Positions 8,071 through 15,964 of a stretch of 24,750 nt of DNA are shown piece after piece; positions within the stretch are counted from its first letter, which is position 1, and every line of letters starts with the position of its first letter. Origin of the DNA: Saccharicrinis sp. UBA6048 (lineage in GTDB: Bacteria > Bacteroidota > Bacteroidia > Bacteroidales > Marinilabiliaceae); contig DIYS01000093.1 of assembly GCA_002429115.1 (NCBI GenBank), positions 1-24,750 of the forward strand, in the 5' to 3' direction. Under the pieces are notes generated by a model. The model saw only the letters and a list, made by a program, of their open reading frames with translations, was not told the DNA's origin and searched no databases. The position numbers and the translations under genes were made by a program.

Positions 8071-10092
8071 GTGTCGAAATATCTAATTAAAATATTATCC
8101 TTTGGTCTGCTAATAAGTTGTCATATAGCAACTTTAGCACAGGCAGATGATTCACAAGAGTACTTTGAGGCCAATGACCTTAAGAGCATCTTTATAACCA
8201 TTTTAACTGTTCTTGGATTAGCAACTGTTGCATTCTTATACTTTTCATATAAGAATAATAAAAAGCAGATTAAGAGTCTTAAGAAACTTAACTTCGACAC
8301 CTTTTCATCAAGTGATTATAGAACAATTATCCGTCAAGTCACAGATTTCATTCCTTATCCGGCGTGTACCGCAGATCAAAACCAGAAAATAATTTATACG
8401 AATCAATCATTTGAAAATGCCTTCCCAAATAACCAGGAACTTTCATCTTGGGATGATCGTTTGCTAATAAAAGGCCAAAAACTTAACACAAATAAAAATG
8501 GAGAAATAAAGGTTGAAAATGAAGAAGGAACTCTTCTTAACATCACTATTAATCCATTTCCTATACCAGGCACGAGCATTCAGCTTTATTCAATAATTAT
8601 AGAGCCACTCAATGATGATGTTCAAATAGAATCGTCTAATTCGATTCCTCAGGCAAACCTCGACAGTCTGGTACAAAGTTCTAATAGCCCAACAATAATT
8701 ATCGATGCTGAAGGTGAGATTGTTGGTATTAATAATTTAGCAATTGAGCTGACTGAATACACTGAAACAAATGTATTGAACAGGTCGTTCACTAAGCTTT
8801 TCCAGGTAAGTGACCGTAAAATTATCAGGAAGCATATTAAACCCGATAACGATCGTCAAAATGCACAATTCATTCTTAAGTTAGTGACAAAATCGAACAA
8901 AAGCGTTCCAGTTGAGCTTGATTTGATTAATATCGACTTACAGAATACACCTGTATATCTTTGTGTATTAAAGGATATATCCGAGCGCATCCACATGCAG
9001 GAGGAATTGATCAAAGCCAAACAACAGGCTGAGGAATCCGATAAACTCAAGTCGTCGTTTTTGGCAAATATGTCGCATGAAGTAAGAACGCCGCTCAACA
9101 GTATAATGGGTTTCACGGAGCTCATGAGTGATGATCAAATCAGCACCCAGGAAAGAAAAGAGTTTCACCAGATTGTTAAAGCCAGTTCAAATGAATTGTT
9201 GAATTTGCTCAATGACATCATGGAGTATTCAAAAATAGAATCGAACTTAATAGTACTGAACAATGAAGAAATAATCCCACACGAGATTGTAACGAGCTTA
9301 AATGTTTACGTGCAAGAGTTACTCGCCAATAACCGTGAAATTTTATTTGCAATACGCGAACCTATAGGACTAAAGGAGATACCTGCAATCAAATCAGATA
9401 CACGACGGATCGTTCAGATTTTGAGACACCTGCTTAATAACGCCGTTAAATTTACTTACCAGGGACATGTTACACTTTCGTACCAATATCGCCCTGATAA
9501 TTCATTAGAGTTTATTATTTCTGACACTGGGATAGGCATTCCACAGGAAAAAATACCTAACATCTTCAATAAATTCAGGCAGGCCAATGATGACAACTCG
9601 CGAGATTTCGGGGGCGCTGGTTTAGGTTTAAGCATTTGCCGACATCTTGCCAATGCGCTTGGAGGATTTTTATGGGTTTCTTCCGTTGAACAAATGGGCT
9701 CTGAGTTTCATTTTATATTACCGGCAATTAACAAAAATATCGCCCAAAACACCTTTGATCATACGATAGTTTATTATTCGAAAGAGCCCCAGGTTCATAA
9801 AACCTTATTTAGGAATACGCGTGAATTATCACTGTTTAATTTCACTGCGCTATTAAATGTGCCAATGGCGCACAGTGTATCTGCAATAGTTTTCAACGCA
9901 ATGCCAGATGACGAGCAATTAGCCAAGTTAATTGCTATACCCCAGGTACAATCAACGATCATATTGCACGAAGAAAGTGAGAAAACAGCTGTAATCTACA
10001 GTCCAATAGTTAAAGAAATTGGAAAGCAGTTTACGAAGAAAGATGATTTGAAGAAATTTCTTATCAAATGCTTTAATCGAAAAATTGGTTAA
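8071..10092 (+). CDS. PAS-domain sensor histidine kinase with receiver-like tail
   Basis: This 673-aa membrane-associated sensor starts at GTG 8071, placed 20 bases after a good promoter. It has a signal-like N-terminus (1-25, ending in LAQA) and a membrane helix (about 37-59). Two PAS-like domains follow (about 85-180 and 195-310, the second ending in the typical VLKDISERIHMQEELIKAKQ linker). The HisKA domain has phospho-acceptor His336 in ANMSHEVRTPLNSIMGF. The ATPase domain shows HLLNNAVKFT (N box, about 453-462), DTGIGIP, FNKFRQ and GAGLGLSICRHLANALGG. Residues 555-673 form an alpha/beta tail with receiver-like spacing (SAIVFNAMPDDEQ where the phospho-Asp strand should be, QFTKKDDLKKFL at the end) but no acidic pair and no phospho-acceptor Asp. 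No response regulator gene is adjacent, so the partner is unknown. Confidence 0.9.
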   Translation: MSKYLIKILSFGLLISCHIATLAQADDSQEYFEANDLKSIFITILTVLGLATVAFLYFSYKNNKKQIKSLKKLNFDTFSSSDYRTIIRQVTDFIPYPACTADQNQKIIYTNQSFENAFPNNQELSSWDDRLLIKGQKLNTNKNGEIKVENEEGTLLNITINPFPIPGTSIQLYSIIIEPLNDDVQIESSNSIPQANLDSLVQSSNSPTIIIDAEGEIVGINNLAIELTEYTETNVLNRSFTKLFQVSDRKIIRKHIKPDNDRQNAQFILKLVTKSNKSVPVELDLINIDLQNTPVYLCVLKDISERIHMQEELIKAKQQAEESDKLKSSFLANMSHEVRTPLNSIMGFTELMSDDQISTQERKEFHQIVKASSNELLNLLNDIMEYSKIESNLIVLNNEEIIPHEIVTSLNVYVQELLANNREILFAIREPIGLKEIPAIKSDTRRIVQILRHLLNNAVKFTYQGHVTLSYQYRPDNSLEFIISDTGIGIPQEKIPNIFNKFRQANDDNSRDFGGAGLGLSICRHLANALGGFLWVSSVEQMGSEFHFILPAINKNIAQNTFDHTIVYYSKEPQVHKTLFRNTRELSLFNFTALLNVPMAHSVSAIVFNAMPDDEQLAKLIAIPQVQSTIILHEESEKTAVIYSPIVKEIGKQFTKKDDLKKFLIKCFNRKIG

Positions 10093-10094
10093 TC

Positions 10095-10745
10095 TTACTT
10101 TATTTCCAACTCAAATTCAATATCAATAAAGTACTCACTATCTATTGCATTGCCCATATACGTCGCCGCGATAAACTCCCAGTCTTCGGGCATTGTTTTT
10201 GCCACCTCAATAACAGCATGATCGATCACTGAATGCAATTTTTCAGCGATATAAAAGCCGTAGACCTCACCTTTTTTATTAATCTTCAAGGCTAAAACAA
10301 CCTTCCCTTGTACATCATCTTCTTTTGCTTGCTGCGGATAGCCAAGTTTATTAGCCAAAAACAGGTATGGAACAATCGGACTTCCCTTGAATAAACATGG
10401 CGTTCTTTGTTTTAATTCCTTGCTGTCTTTACCACTGATTCTGATTATTTCGTTCTTATCAAAATCATATTCATACTCTAAAATACTATTCAGGTTATAG
10501 TACTTCCATCTTCCGGATGGTTGATTATTTACATACTTTCCACGCTCAATGACTTTACCCTTATAATAACGAATAAATGTCCCGTGTTTAATACTGGTAT
10601 CATTGGCAGCAACAAAATACACCTCCTTAAATGATCCATTATATCGCGTTACAGGATCAGACTGAGCGAAAGTATCAACTGATAAAGAAATAAGTACGAT
10701 CAGAAATGCTGCCTTGGGAATATATTTTTGAATTATTTTGGTCAA
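10095..10745 (-). CDS. MORN-like/TonB C-terminal domain periplasmic protein
   Basis: This 216-aa exported protein begins with a signal peptide (about 1-28, FLIVLISLSVDTFAQ). Next comes a short MORN/YwqK-like repeat region (GTFIRYYKGKVIERGKYVNNQPSGRWKYY in two segments, about 57-85). The last 95 residues match a TonB C-terminal domain (VQGKVVLALKINKKGEVYGFYI, then HAVIEVAKTMPEDWEF). TonB C-domains normally contact outer-membrane receptors. Here there is no proline-rich spanning region or N-terminal anchor, so energy transduction in the ExbBD sense is doubtful, and a stand-alone periplasmic role is more likely (inference). The only usable start in this frame is TTG at 10745. An ATG at 10750 is out of frame and meets a stop at once. 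It converges on the histidine kinase gene with only 2 bases between stops and no visible terminator. Confidence 0.75.
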   Translation of the reverse strand: MTKIIQKYIPKAAFLIVLISLSVDTFAQSDPVTRYNGSFKEVYFVAANDTSIKHGTFIRYYKGKVIERGKYVNNQPSGRWKYYNLNSILEYEYDFDKNEIIRISGKDSKELKQRTPCLFKGSPIVPYLFLANKLGYPQQAKEDDVQGKVVLALKINKKGEVYGFYIAEKLHSVIDHAVIEVAKTMPEDWEFIAATYMGNAIDSEYFIDIEFELEIK

Positions 10746-11176
10746 AACATCAAGTATTAATGATATGAATGTACAACATTTTTGCGATGAGGGAAGTGTT
10801 AAGTTAAAAAAATGATTCAGTACTTCTCTTATATGATTCTCAATTTTATAATCTGATGATAATGGGTCTGATCAACCACCCACCCAAATTTTCGACTAAT
10901 TGTTGCATATACTTCTCGCACCACGCATAAATATGCAGAAACAATACACTAAATTTGATTAGGCTTTTGACTGGAATTTCCTCTGGTTAGGACATTTCCA
11001 TCACAGCATTCCAAAGGTCGATTTCGGCCAAAAGCCTGTTTAAAACTTCATTTCCCTCTCCGGTTATTTACACTGCAATTATTAAAGATGTTTAAACAAT
11101 AATATATTCCATTTCACATTGATTGATTTTGATCATTTTTTGATAATTTTACGCGTCCATTCAAAAATTATATAAA
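10746..11176. other. 430-base non-coding gap with candidate RNA
   Basis: No open frame is supported. The right end carries a weak promoter-like TAATTTTA (about 11145-11152, one mismatch from TAnnTTTG) shortly before the GTG at 11177. The middle contains the inverted-repeat set described separately at 10961-11037. The left end should hold the promoter of the minus-strand TonB-domain gene, but I see no clear element. Confidence 0.4.
10961..11037 (+). ncRNA. Candidate structured RNA (three-helix junction)
   Basis: An outer stem AGGCTTTT (10961-10968) pairs with AAAAGCCT (11030-11037). Inside lie GGAAT (10973-10977) with ATTCC (11008-11012), enclosing a TCCT/AGGA hairpin (10979-10982, 10989-10992). 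GGTCG (11016-11020) pairs with CGGCC (11025-11029), including one G-U pair. The arrangement is a closed three-way junction. There is no T run after it and I match it to no known RNA class. The strand is uncertain because the fold is nearly symmetric. Plus is chosen because the plus-strand operon begins 140 bases downstream. Confidence 0.25.
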
Positions 11177-11731
11177 GTGACCAAAACAGATAGCCAATTT
11201 GAGCACGTCATTAATATCTGCAAAGATATCTTCGAGAAAAAAATGAAAGATTACGGAACTGCCTGGCGAATTCTTCGCTCGTCAAGTATGACCGACCAAA
11301 TATTTATCAAGGCACAGCGCATCAGAAGCATTGAAACAAAAGGAACTTCAAAGGTTGATGAAGGTATCCGCGATGAATTTATCGGCATCGTTAATTATTG
11401 TTCGATGGCATTGGTTCAGTTGGAACTAAAACCAGCTGATCAGCCAGAAATGAATCATGATGAAGCGCTTAAAATGTATCTGGATAAAATCTATGCTTCC
11501 AAATCATTGATGGAAAATAAAAACCATGATTACGATGAAGCATGGCGTAAAATGCGGGTAAGTTCTTTTACCGATCTTATCCTGATGAAACTGCATCGCA
11601 CCAAGCAAATTGAAGATAACCAGGGACAAACCATTATTTCTGAGGGTATCGATGCCAATTATATGGATATGATTAATTACGCTATTTTTGCATTGATTAA
11701 GCTCGAATTTCCTGAAAACGAAGAAAAATAA
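11177..11731 (+). CDS. DUF1599 (Nmad1-type) protein with internal duplication
   Basis: This 184-aa soluble protein is built from two homologous halves. Residues about 10-85 and 95-178 align with each other: KMKDYGTAWRILRSSSMTD against KNHDYDEAWRKMRVSSFTD, then KAQRIRSIE against KLHRTKQIE, then VDEGIRDEFIGIVNYC against ISEGIDANYMDMINYA. This is the DUF1599 'nucleotide modification associated domain 1' family. The recurring D-Y-x-x-A-W and E-G-I-(x)-N-Y motifs suggest all-alpha NTP-pyrophosphatase-like modules, but no reaction is established and the family name is a prediction. GTG at 11177 is the first start in the frame. The stop lies 16 bases before the DoxX-like gene, followed by tpiA. This three-gene order is familiar from Bacteroidota, so the operon is probably conserved. 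Confidence 0.8.
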   Translation: MTKTDSQFEHVINICKDIFEKKMKDYGTAWRILRSSSMTDQIFIKAQRIRSIETKGTSKVDEGIRDEFIGIVNYCSMALVQLELKPADQPEMNHDEALKMYLDKIYASKSLMENKNHDYDEAWRKMRVSSFTDLILMKLHRTKQIEDNQGQTIISEGIDANYMDMINYAIFALIKLEFPENEEK

Positions 11732-11747
11732 CTAAAACCCAAATACC

Positions 11748-12956
11748 ATGCTAAATTGGATCAGCCGGGTACTTACCGGAGCATTATTTGTATTCTCAGG
11801 TTTTGTAAAAGCCGTAGACCCTAAAGGTGGTGCCATTAAAATATCGGAGTACCTTGAGGTAATTGGCCTGCATAATACAGATCAACTTTCAATATTTTTG
11901 GCCATTGCATTATCTACCGTTGAATTTATTCTCGGATTCCACTTATTATTTGGCATTAAAATAAAACGAGTTGCATTGCCCACATTGGCATTTATGATTG
12001 CGTTCACCATCGTTACGCTCTTCATCGCCATATTTGAGCCTGTGTCTGATTGTGGTTGCTTTGGTGATGCTATCAAACTTAGCAATTGGGAAACCTTATT
12101 TAAGAATCTAATTATCCTGCCATTTAGTATTATTGTTTATTTCCAACGCGATAAATACAAAACTACGCTTACCACTGTAAGACAGCACTTAATCACATTT
12201 ATCAGCTTAGGATTTATTATTGGCATATCTATATATTCCATCGTTTATTTGCCGGTCATTGACTTTCGTCCATACTACATCGGAGCTAATATACCTGAGC
12301 AGATGAGCATTCCTGATGGTGCTGACGAAGGGGAATATGAGACTACTTTTATTCTGGAAAAAGATGGTGAGAAAAAGGAGTTTGATGTTAATAATTACCC
12401 TTACGAAGATAGCACTTGGGTATATATCGACACTAAAACTAAGATCATCAGAGAAGGTTATCAGCCTCCAATTACAGCACTCAATTTTGAGTCAATTGAT
12501 GGTGAAGATATCAGTGATAAGATCATCAATAACGAGCAAACTGTTTTTTTAGCCATTGCTCCTGATATTGAGAAAGCCTCTAGGAAAAACATTAAGCAAT
12601 TAATTGACATCAAGGACAATGCCTTTAGAAACAACGCACTTTTCTATTTTGCAACAGCGTCGTTAAGTGAAACCTGCTTAAAATTTGATTTAGATAATGA
12701 AGCGGCTTTCGAATATGCATTATGCGACGAAACAACTTTAAAAACAATTATCAGAGGCAATCCAGGATTAATTCTTATTCAAAACGGAACTATTATAGCT
12801 AAGTATAATCACACCAACTTACCGGAAGCATCAGAGCTGAAGAATCCACTTTCACATTCGATTCAGAAAGCACAAAAAGCCAACAACAGACTGTGGCTTT
12901 GGTTATGTGTTTCGGTAATACTTGGTTTGATTGTCTTAATTTTCAAATTAAAATAG
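11748..12956 (+). CDS. DoxX/MauE-like membrane protein with thioredoxin-fold-like domain
   Basis: This 402-aa inner-membrane protein has an N-terminal four-helix DoxX/MauE-type module (about residues 5-135). A CGC pair sits in SDCGCFGD (Cys102, Cys104) after the third helix, which is the redox hallmark of the MauE-like branch. A further helix follows at about 143-165. Next is a soluble region (about 175-370) whose end reads as a degenerate thioredoxin-like fold (VFLAIAPDIEKASRKN, then NPGLILIQNGTIIAKYNHTNLP) without a CxxC motif, and a last helix at about 380-399. The family is common in Bacteroidota beside DUF1599 and tpiA. It probably handles thiol redox chemistry or quinone-linked electrons at the membrane (inference). 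Spacing of 16 bases on each side indicates one operon. Confidence 0.8.
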   Translation: MLNWISRVLTGALFVFSGFVKAVDPKGGAIKISEYLEVIGLHNTDQLSIFLAIALSTVEFILGFHLLFGIKIKRVALPTLAFMIAFTIVTLFIAIFEPVSDCGCFGDAIKLSNWETLFKNLIILPFSIIVYFQRDKYKTTLTTVRQHLITFISLGFIIGISIYSIVYLPVIDFRPYYIGANIPEQMSIPDGADEGEYETTFILEKDGEKKEFDVNNYPYEDSTWVYIDTKTKIIREGYQPPITALNFESIDGEDISDKIINNEQTVFLAIAPDIEKASRKNIKQLIDIKDNAFRNNALFYFATASLSETCLKFDLDNEAAFEYALCDETTLKTIIRGNPGLILIQNGTIIAKYNHTNLPEASELKNPLSHSIQKAQKANNRLWLWLCVSVILGLIVLIFKLK

Positions 12957-12972
12957 ACTTAAATTTTTATCA

Positions 12973-13728
12973 ATGAGACAAAACATTGTTGCAGGGAACT
13001 GGAAAATGAACAACACTTTGGAAGAAGGTGTAACATTAGCCAAAGAGGTAAATGAGATTTTGAAAGCGAATAAACCTAATTGCAAGGTTGTATTAGGAAC
13101 TCCATTTATTCACTTATCAGAAGCAGTTAAAGCGGTGGATTGCGATGTAATTGGTATTGCAGCTCAAAACTGTGCTGACAAAGTAAGCGGTGCATATACA
13201 GGAGAAACTTCGGCTGCGATGGTTAAATCAACAGGTGCACAATACGTCATCCTTGGGCACTCCGAAAGACGTGCTTACTATGGTGAAACCAATGCTATTT
13301 TGAAGGAAAAAACAGATTTGGCATTAGCGAATGACCTGACGCCTATCTTTTGTATTGGTGAAGTATTGGAAGAGCGTGAGGCTGACAAACATTTCGATGT
13401 TGTAAAAACGCAAATTGAAGAGGCTTTATTCCATCTTTCGCCGGAAGCATTTGGTAAAGTTGTTTTAGCATACGAACCTGTGTGGGCAATTGGTACAGGC
13501 AAAACAGCAAGTCCGGAGCAAGCACAGGAAATTCATGCATTCATCCGTCAGACATTAGCTGATAAATATGGTGCTGAAGTAGCTGACAATACTAGCATCC
13601 TTTATGGCGGAAGCTGTAAACCTTCTAATGCAAAAGAATTATTTGCCAATCCGGATGTTGATGGCGGATTAATTGGCGGTGCATCACTTAAAGCGGAAGA
13701 CTTTCACGGAATTATCGCTGCTTTTTAA
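12973..13728 (+). CDS. tpiA: Triose-phosphate isomerase
   Basis: This cytosolic TIM-barrel enzyme of glycolysis and gluconeogenesis interconverts dihydroxyacetone phosphate and glyceraldehyde 3-phosphate. At 251 aa it is full length, and all catalytic residues are present: Lys11 in AGNWKMN, His96 in ILGHSERR, Glu168 in AYEPVWAIGTGKTA with the closing loop 6, and the phosphate-binding YGGS near residue 212. It is the last gene of the DUF1599-DoxX-tpiA operon, followed by a terminator 27 bases after its stop. Placing a central glycolytic gene behind a membrane redox protein is a phylum habit, and no functional link is evident from sequence. Confidence 0.97.
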   Translation: MRQNIVAGNWKMNNTLEEGVTLAKEVNEILKANKPNCKVVLGTPFIHLSEAVKAVDCDVIGIAAQNCADKVSGAYTGETSAAMVKSTGAQYVILGHSERRAYYGETNAILKEKTDLALANDLTPIFCIGEVLEEREADKHFDVVKTQIEEALFHLSPEAFGKVVLAYEPVWAIGTGKTASPEQAQEIHAFIRQTLADKYGAEVADNTSILYGGSCKPSNAKELFANPDVDGGLIGGASLKAEDFHGIIAAF

Positions 13729-13754
13729 ATAAAAAGAAATACTCAAAATAGTTT

Positions 13755-13783
13755 AAAAGGTGAATTTCGGTTCACCTTTTTTT
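13755..13783 (+). terminator. Rho-independent terminator of tpiA operon
   Basis: The stem AAAAGGTGAA (13755-13764) pairs with TTCACCTTTT (13771-13780) around loop TTTCGG, and the T run continues to 13783. Confidence 0.9.
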
Positions 13784-13805
13784 GTACTACACAATATTCT
13801 ATAAA

Positions 13806-13833
13806 CGTAAAAAGGAGCCTCTTGGCCCCTTCT
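13806..13833 (-). terminator. Terminator of the Kef operon
   Basis: On the minus strand AAGGGGCC (13831-13824) pairs with GGCTCCTT (13819-13812), with one G-U pair and a 4-base loop, followed by a T run. It lies after the small membrane peptide gene, which places that gene inside the operon transcript. Confidence 0.75.
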
Positions 13834-13866
13834 TTAAAGATAAGTATATAGAGTTGTAATCCAGAC

Positions 13867-13992
13867 TTAAGAAAATCCTCCATTGACAAAGGCGATATAA
13901 ATGAGTAAAGCTCCAATAAAAGCAATCGCCAGTGTTAAAGTAATCTCTATCGCGAGATGTTTTATCATTTCCGTATTTGCTCTCTTTTTCAT
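13867..13992 (-). CDS. Small single-helix membrane peptide (41 aa) of the Kef operon
   Basis: The predicted product is a 41-residue peptide: a short basic/polar head (MKKRANTEMIKHLAIE), one hydrophobic helix of about 20 residues (TLTLAIAFIGALLIYIAFV) and a tiny tail, NGGFS. The start at 13992 is preceded on the minus strand by GGAGG with ideal spacing, an unusually strong Shine-Dalgarno site in this phylum, and that decides the start over a longer in-frame reading from 14097. It follows the KefB/C-like antiporter by 64 bases on the same strand and ends just before a terminator. By analogy with small subunits such as KdpF it could stabilise or tune the antiporter, which is inference. I do not recognise a named family. 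Confidence 0.6.
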   Translation of the reverse strand: MKKRANTEMIKHLAIEITLTLAIAFIGALLIYIAFVNGGFS

Positions 13993-14056
13993 GCTTTGTC
14001 CTCCTTCCATGCACAAGGAAGAAGCAATTAGCATGCCAAAATGAGTTTGTTCGGAT

Positions 14057-15946
14057 TTACTCTTGTTGATTCTCTTCCGATTCCTGAGCTTCTTCAATCA
14101 ATGAGTTGGCATCCCAGGCACAGTCCATTTCCTGGTATGGGTGTTTTTGACGCAGTAGTAAAACATTTTCGAGATGCTCAGAAAATTTCCTGGTTTCCAT
14201 ATGAAAATGTGGATCATCTTTAGAATAGCGTTGTTGAAGGTTTTTCATAAAGCGCTGATCAACATCCTTAAATGCTAATGCTGATCGTTCACTCAAGTGC
14301 TTGCCAACGCCTAACAAATTGAGCGCTTTTGCCCCTAAACTAACAGCCGAATCAAAAGTATCTTGCCGGTGAGCTTCCACTTCCCTATTTTGCAGTGCCA
14401 GGTCATGAGCAACATCAACCGCTCGCACTACCAATTTTAAGTGGGGATAATGTTTTTGAGCAATATTAACCAGCTTATCAATCTGATGCTGCTCGCCCAT
14501 GGCTATAACCAGAACTTTCGCTTTCATGGCACCTGCTGCTTCCAGCATATCTTTTCGGGTCATATCGCCATAATACACCTTATAACCAAACTTTTTAAGA
14601 TGTTGCACATTATGAGGGTTGTTATCGATAACAGTAGAATTGATACCATTGGCATTTAAAAATCGGCCCAACACCTGGCCTAATCGACCAAATCCAGCAA
14701 TAATTACCGGATGCCCGTTATCTTCAATCGCATCATCTTGCAAGGCTTCTTTTTTATGCAAGCGAGGTTGTATCATATGCTCATTGATGATAAATAAAAC
14801 AGGTGTAATTAACATTGATAAAGCAACAACAATCATTAATATACCTGAAGTTAACGCATCGTATATGGCATTTTGCGATGCAAAGGATATAAGTACAAAT
14901 CCGAATTCACCGGCTTGCGCCAAACTAAACGAAAATAACATGTTGTGAGAGGCGTTCAGCTTGAATAGCTTTCCCAATAAGAGTAATACAATTAACTTAA
15001 CAACCACTACAATGCTTAATATCACCACGATCAATTGCCAGTTTTCAACAAACAATAGAAAATTGATACTTGCTCCGACAGAAATAAAAAACACCCCCAG
15101 CAACAAACCTTTGAATGGCTCCAGGTTATCTTCCAATTCGTATCGGTATTCACTATTGGCCAGCACCACCCCTGCCAAAAAAGTACCTAACGCAGGGGAA
15201 AGACCAACAACATCCATAAAACCAGCAATTCCAATCACCAACACGAGAGCTGTGGCGGTAAAAAGCTCACGCAGACCCGTTTCTGCAATAAATTTAAAAA
15301 TATAATGTGCCAGATAACGTCCGCCTACTATAATCAGACCAACGGCTCCGATAATAATAAACAACTGCTCCCAGCCACTGCTTGATTCGTTTAAATTTTC
15401 AACCGAAGCAGCATCTACAACCATCTGATTGGCCAATAGCGCAATGATTGCTAAAATAGGAACCACCGAAATATCCTGCATAAGCAGAACAGAAAAACTA
15501 TGACGCCCGCCTCTTGTTTGCAACATCCCTTTTTCGGTAAGGGTTTGCAGCACAATAGCCGTCGATGATAAAGCCAGAATAAGTCCAGTAGTAATCGACT
15601 GCACAGCATTCAACCAAAAAAGAGCGGTGATCATTGAAAACAAGGCAGCAGTGATACCTATTTGCAAACCTCCCAGACCAAATATTAGTCGCTTCATGCG
15701 CCACAACATACTTGGGTGCAACTCCAGGCCAACAATAAACAGCATAATTACAACGCCAAACTCTGCAAAGTGCATTACACCGTCATCACCACTTCCAACA
15801 AGCCCCAGCACAAATGGCCCGATCACAATTCCGGCAATCAGATACCCCAAAACAGAGCCCAATCCCACCTTCTTGGCAATCGGCACAGAAATAATGGCGG
15901 CGATCAGATATATTAATATTTTAAAGAAAACGTCGTCTAAATGCAT
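14057..15946 (-). CDS. KefB/KefC-type potassium/proton antiporter (CPA2) with RCK domain
   Basis: This 629-aa inner-membrane efflux system has about 12-13 helices in residues 1-390 (CPA2 fold), with the family's GLELHPSMLW motif (about 74-83) and LLMQDISVVP (about 154-163, with the transport Asp158). The cytoplasmic part has an RCK N-domain (about 411-525) with the dinucleotide-binding glycine pattern IIAGFGRLGQVLGR and a closing VVRAVDVAHDLAL. A C-terminal extension follows (DTFDSAVSLGAKALNLLG, then a charged Gln/Glu-rich tail) comparable to KefC. KefB and KefC export potassium to acidify the cytoplasm during electrophile stress, gated by glutathione adducts. Whether this organism makes glutathione is not shown here. 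The oxidoreductase gene 18 bases upstream and the small peptide downstream make a Kef operon. Confidence 0.88.
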   Translation of the reverse strand: MHLDDVFFKILIYLIAAIISVPIAKKVGLGSVLGYLIAGIVIGPFVLGLVGSGDDGVMHFAEFGVVIMLFIVGLELHPSMLWRMKRLIFGLGGLQIGITAALFSMITALFWLNAVQSITTGLILALSSTAIVLQTLTEKGMLQTRGGRHSFSVLLMQDISVVPILAIIALLANQMVVDAASVENLNESSSGWEQLFIIIGAVGLIIVGGRYLAHYIFKFIAETGLRELFTATALVLVIGIAGFMDVVGLSPALGTFLAGVVLANSEYRYELEDNLEPFKGLLLGVFFISVGASINFLLFVENWQLIVVILSIVVVVKLIVLLLLGKLFKLNASHNMLFSFSLAQAGEFGFVLISFASQNAIYDALTSGILMIVVALSMLITPVLFIINEHMIQPRLHKKEALQDDAIEDNGHPVIIAGFGRLGQVLGRFLNANGINSTVIDNNPHNVQHLKKFGYKVYYGDMTRKDMLEAAGAMKAKVLVIAMGEQHQIDKLVNIAQKHYPHLKLVVRAVDVAHDLALQNREVEAHRQDTFDSAVSLGAKALNLLGVGKHLSERSALAFKDVDQRFMKNLQQRYSKDDPHFHMETRKFSEHLENVLLLRQKHPYQEMDCAWDANSLIEEAQESEENQQE

Positions 15947-15964
15947 AAAAGCTTGTGGTTTGGA

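Noticed and set aside
13743..14014. Readings of 60 and 71 codons near the Kef operon end
   Set aside because: They span the tpiA or Kef terminator and lack the ribosome site that marks the 41-residue gene.
13993..14097. Longer start for the small membrane peptide (76 codons)
   Set aside because: It would overlap the antiporter's end, and the GGAGG site fits only the ATG at 13992.
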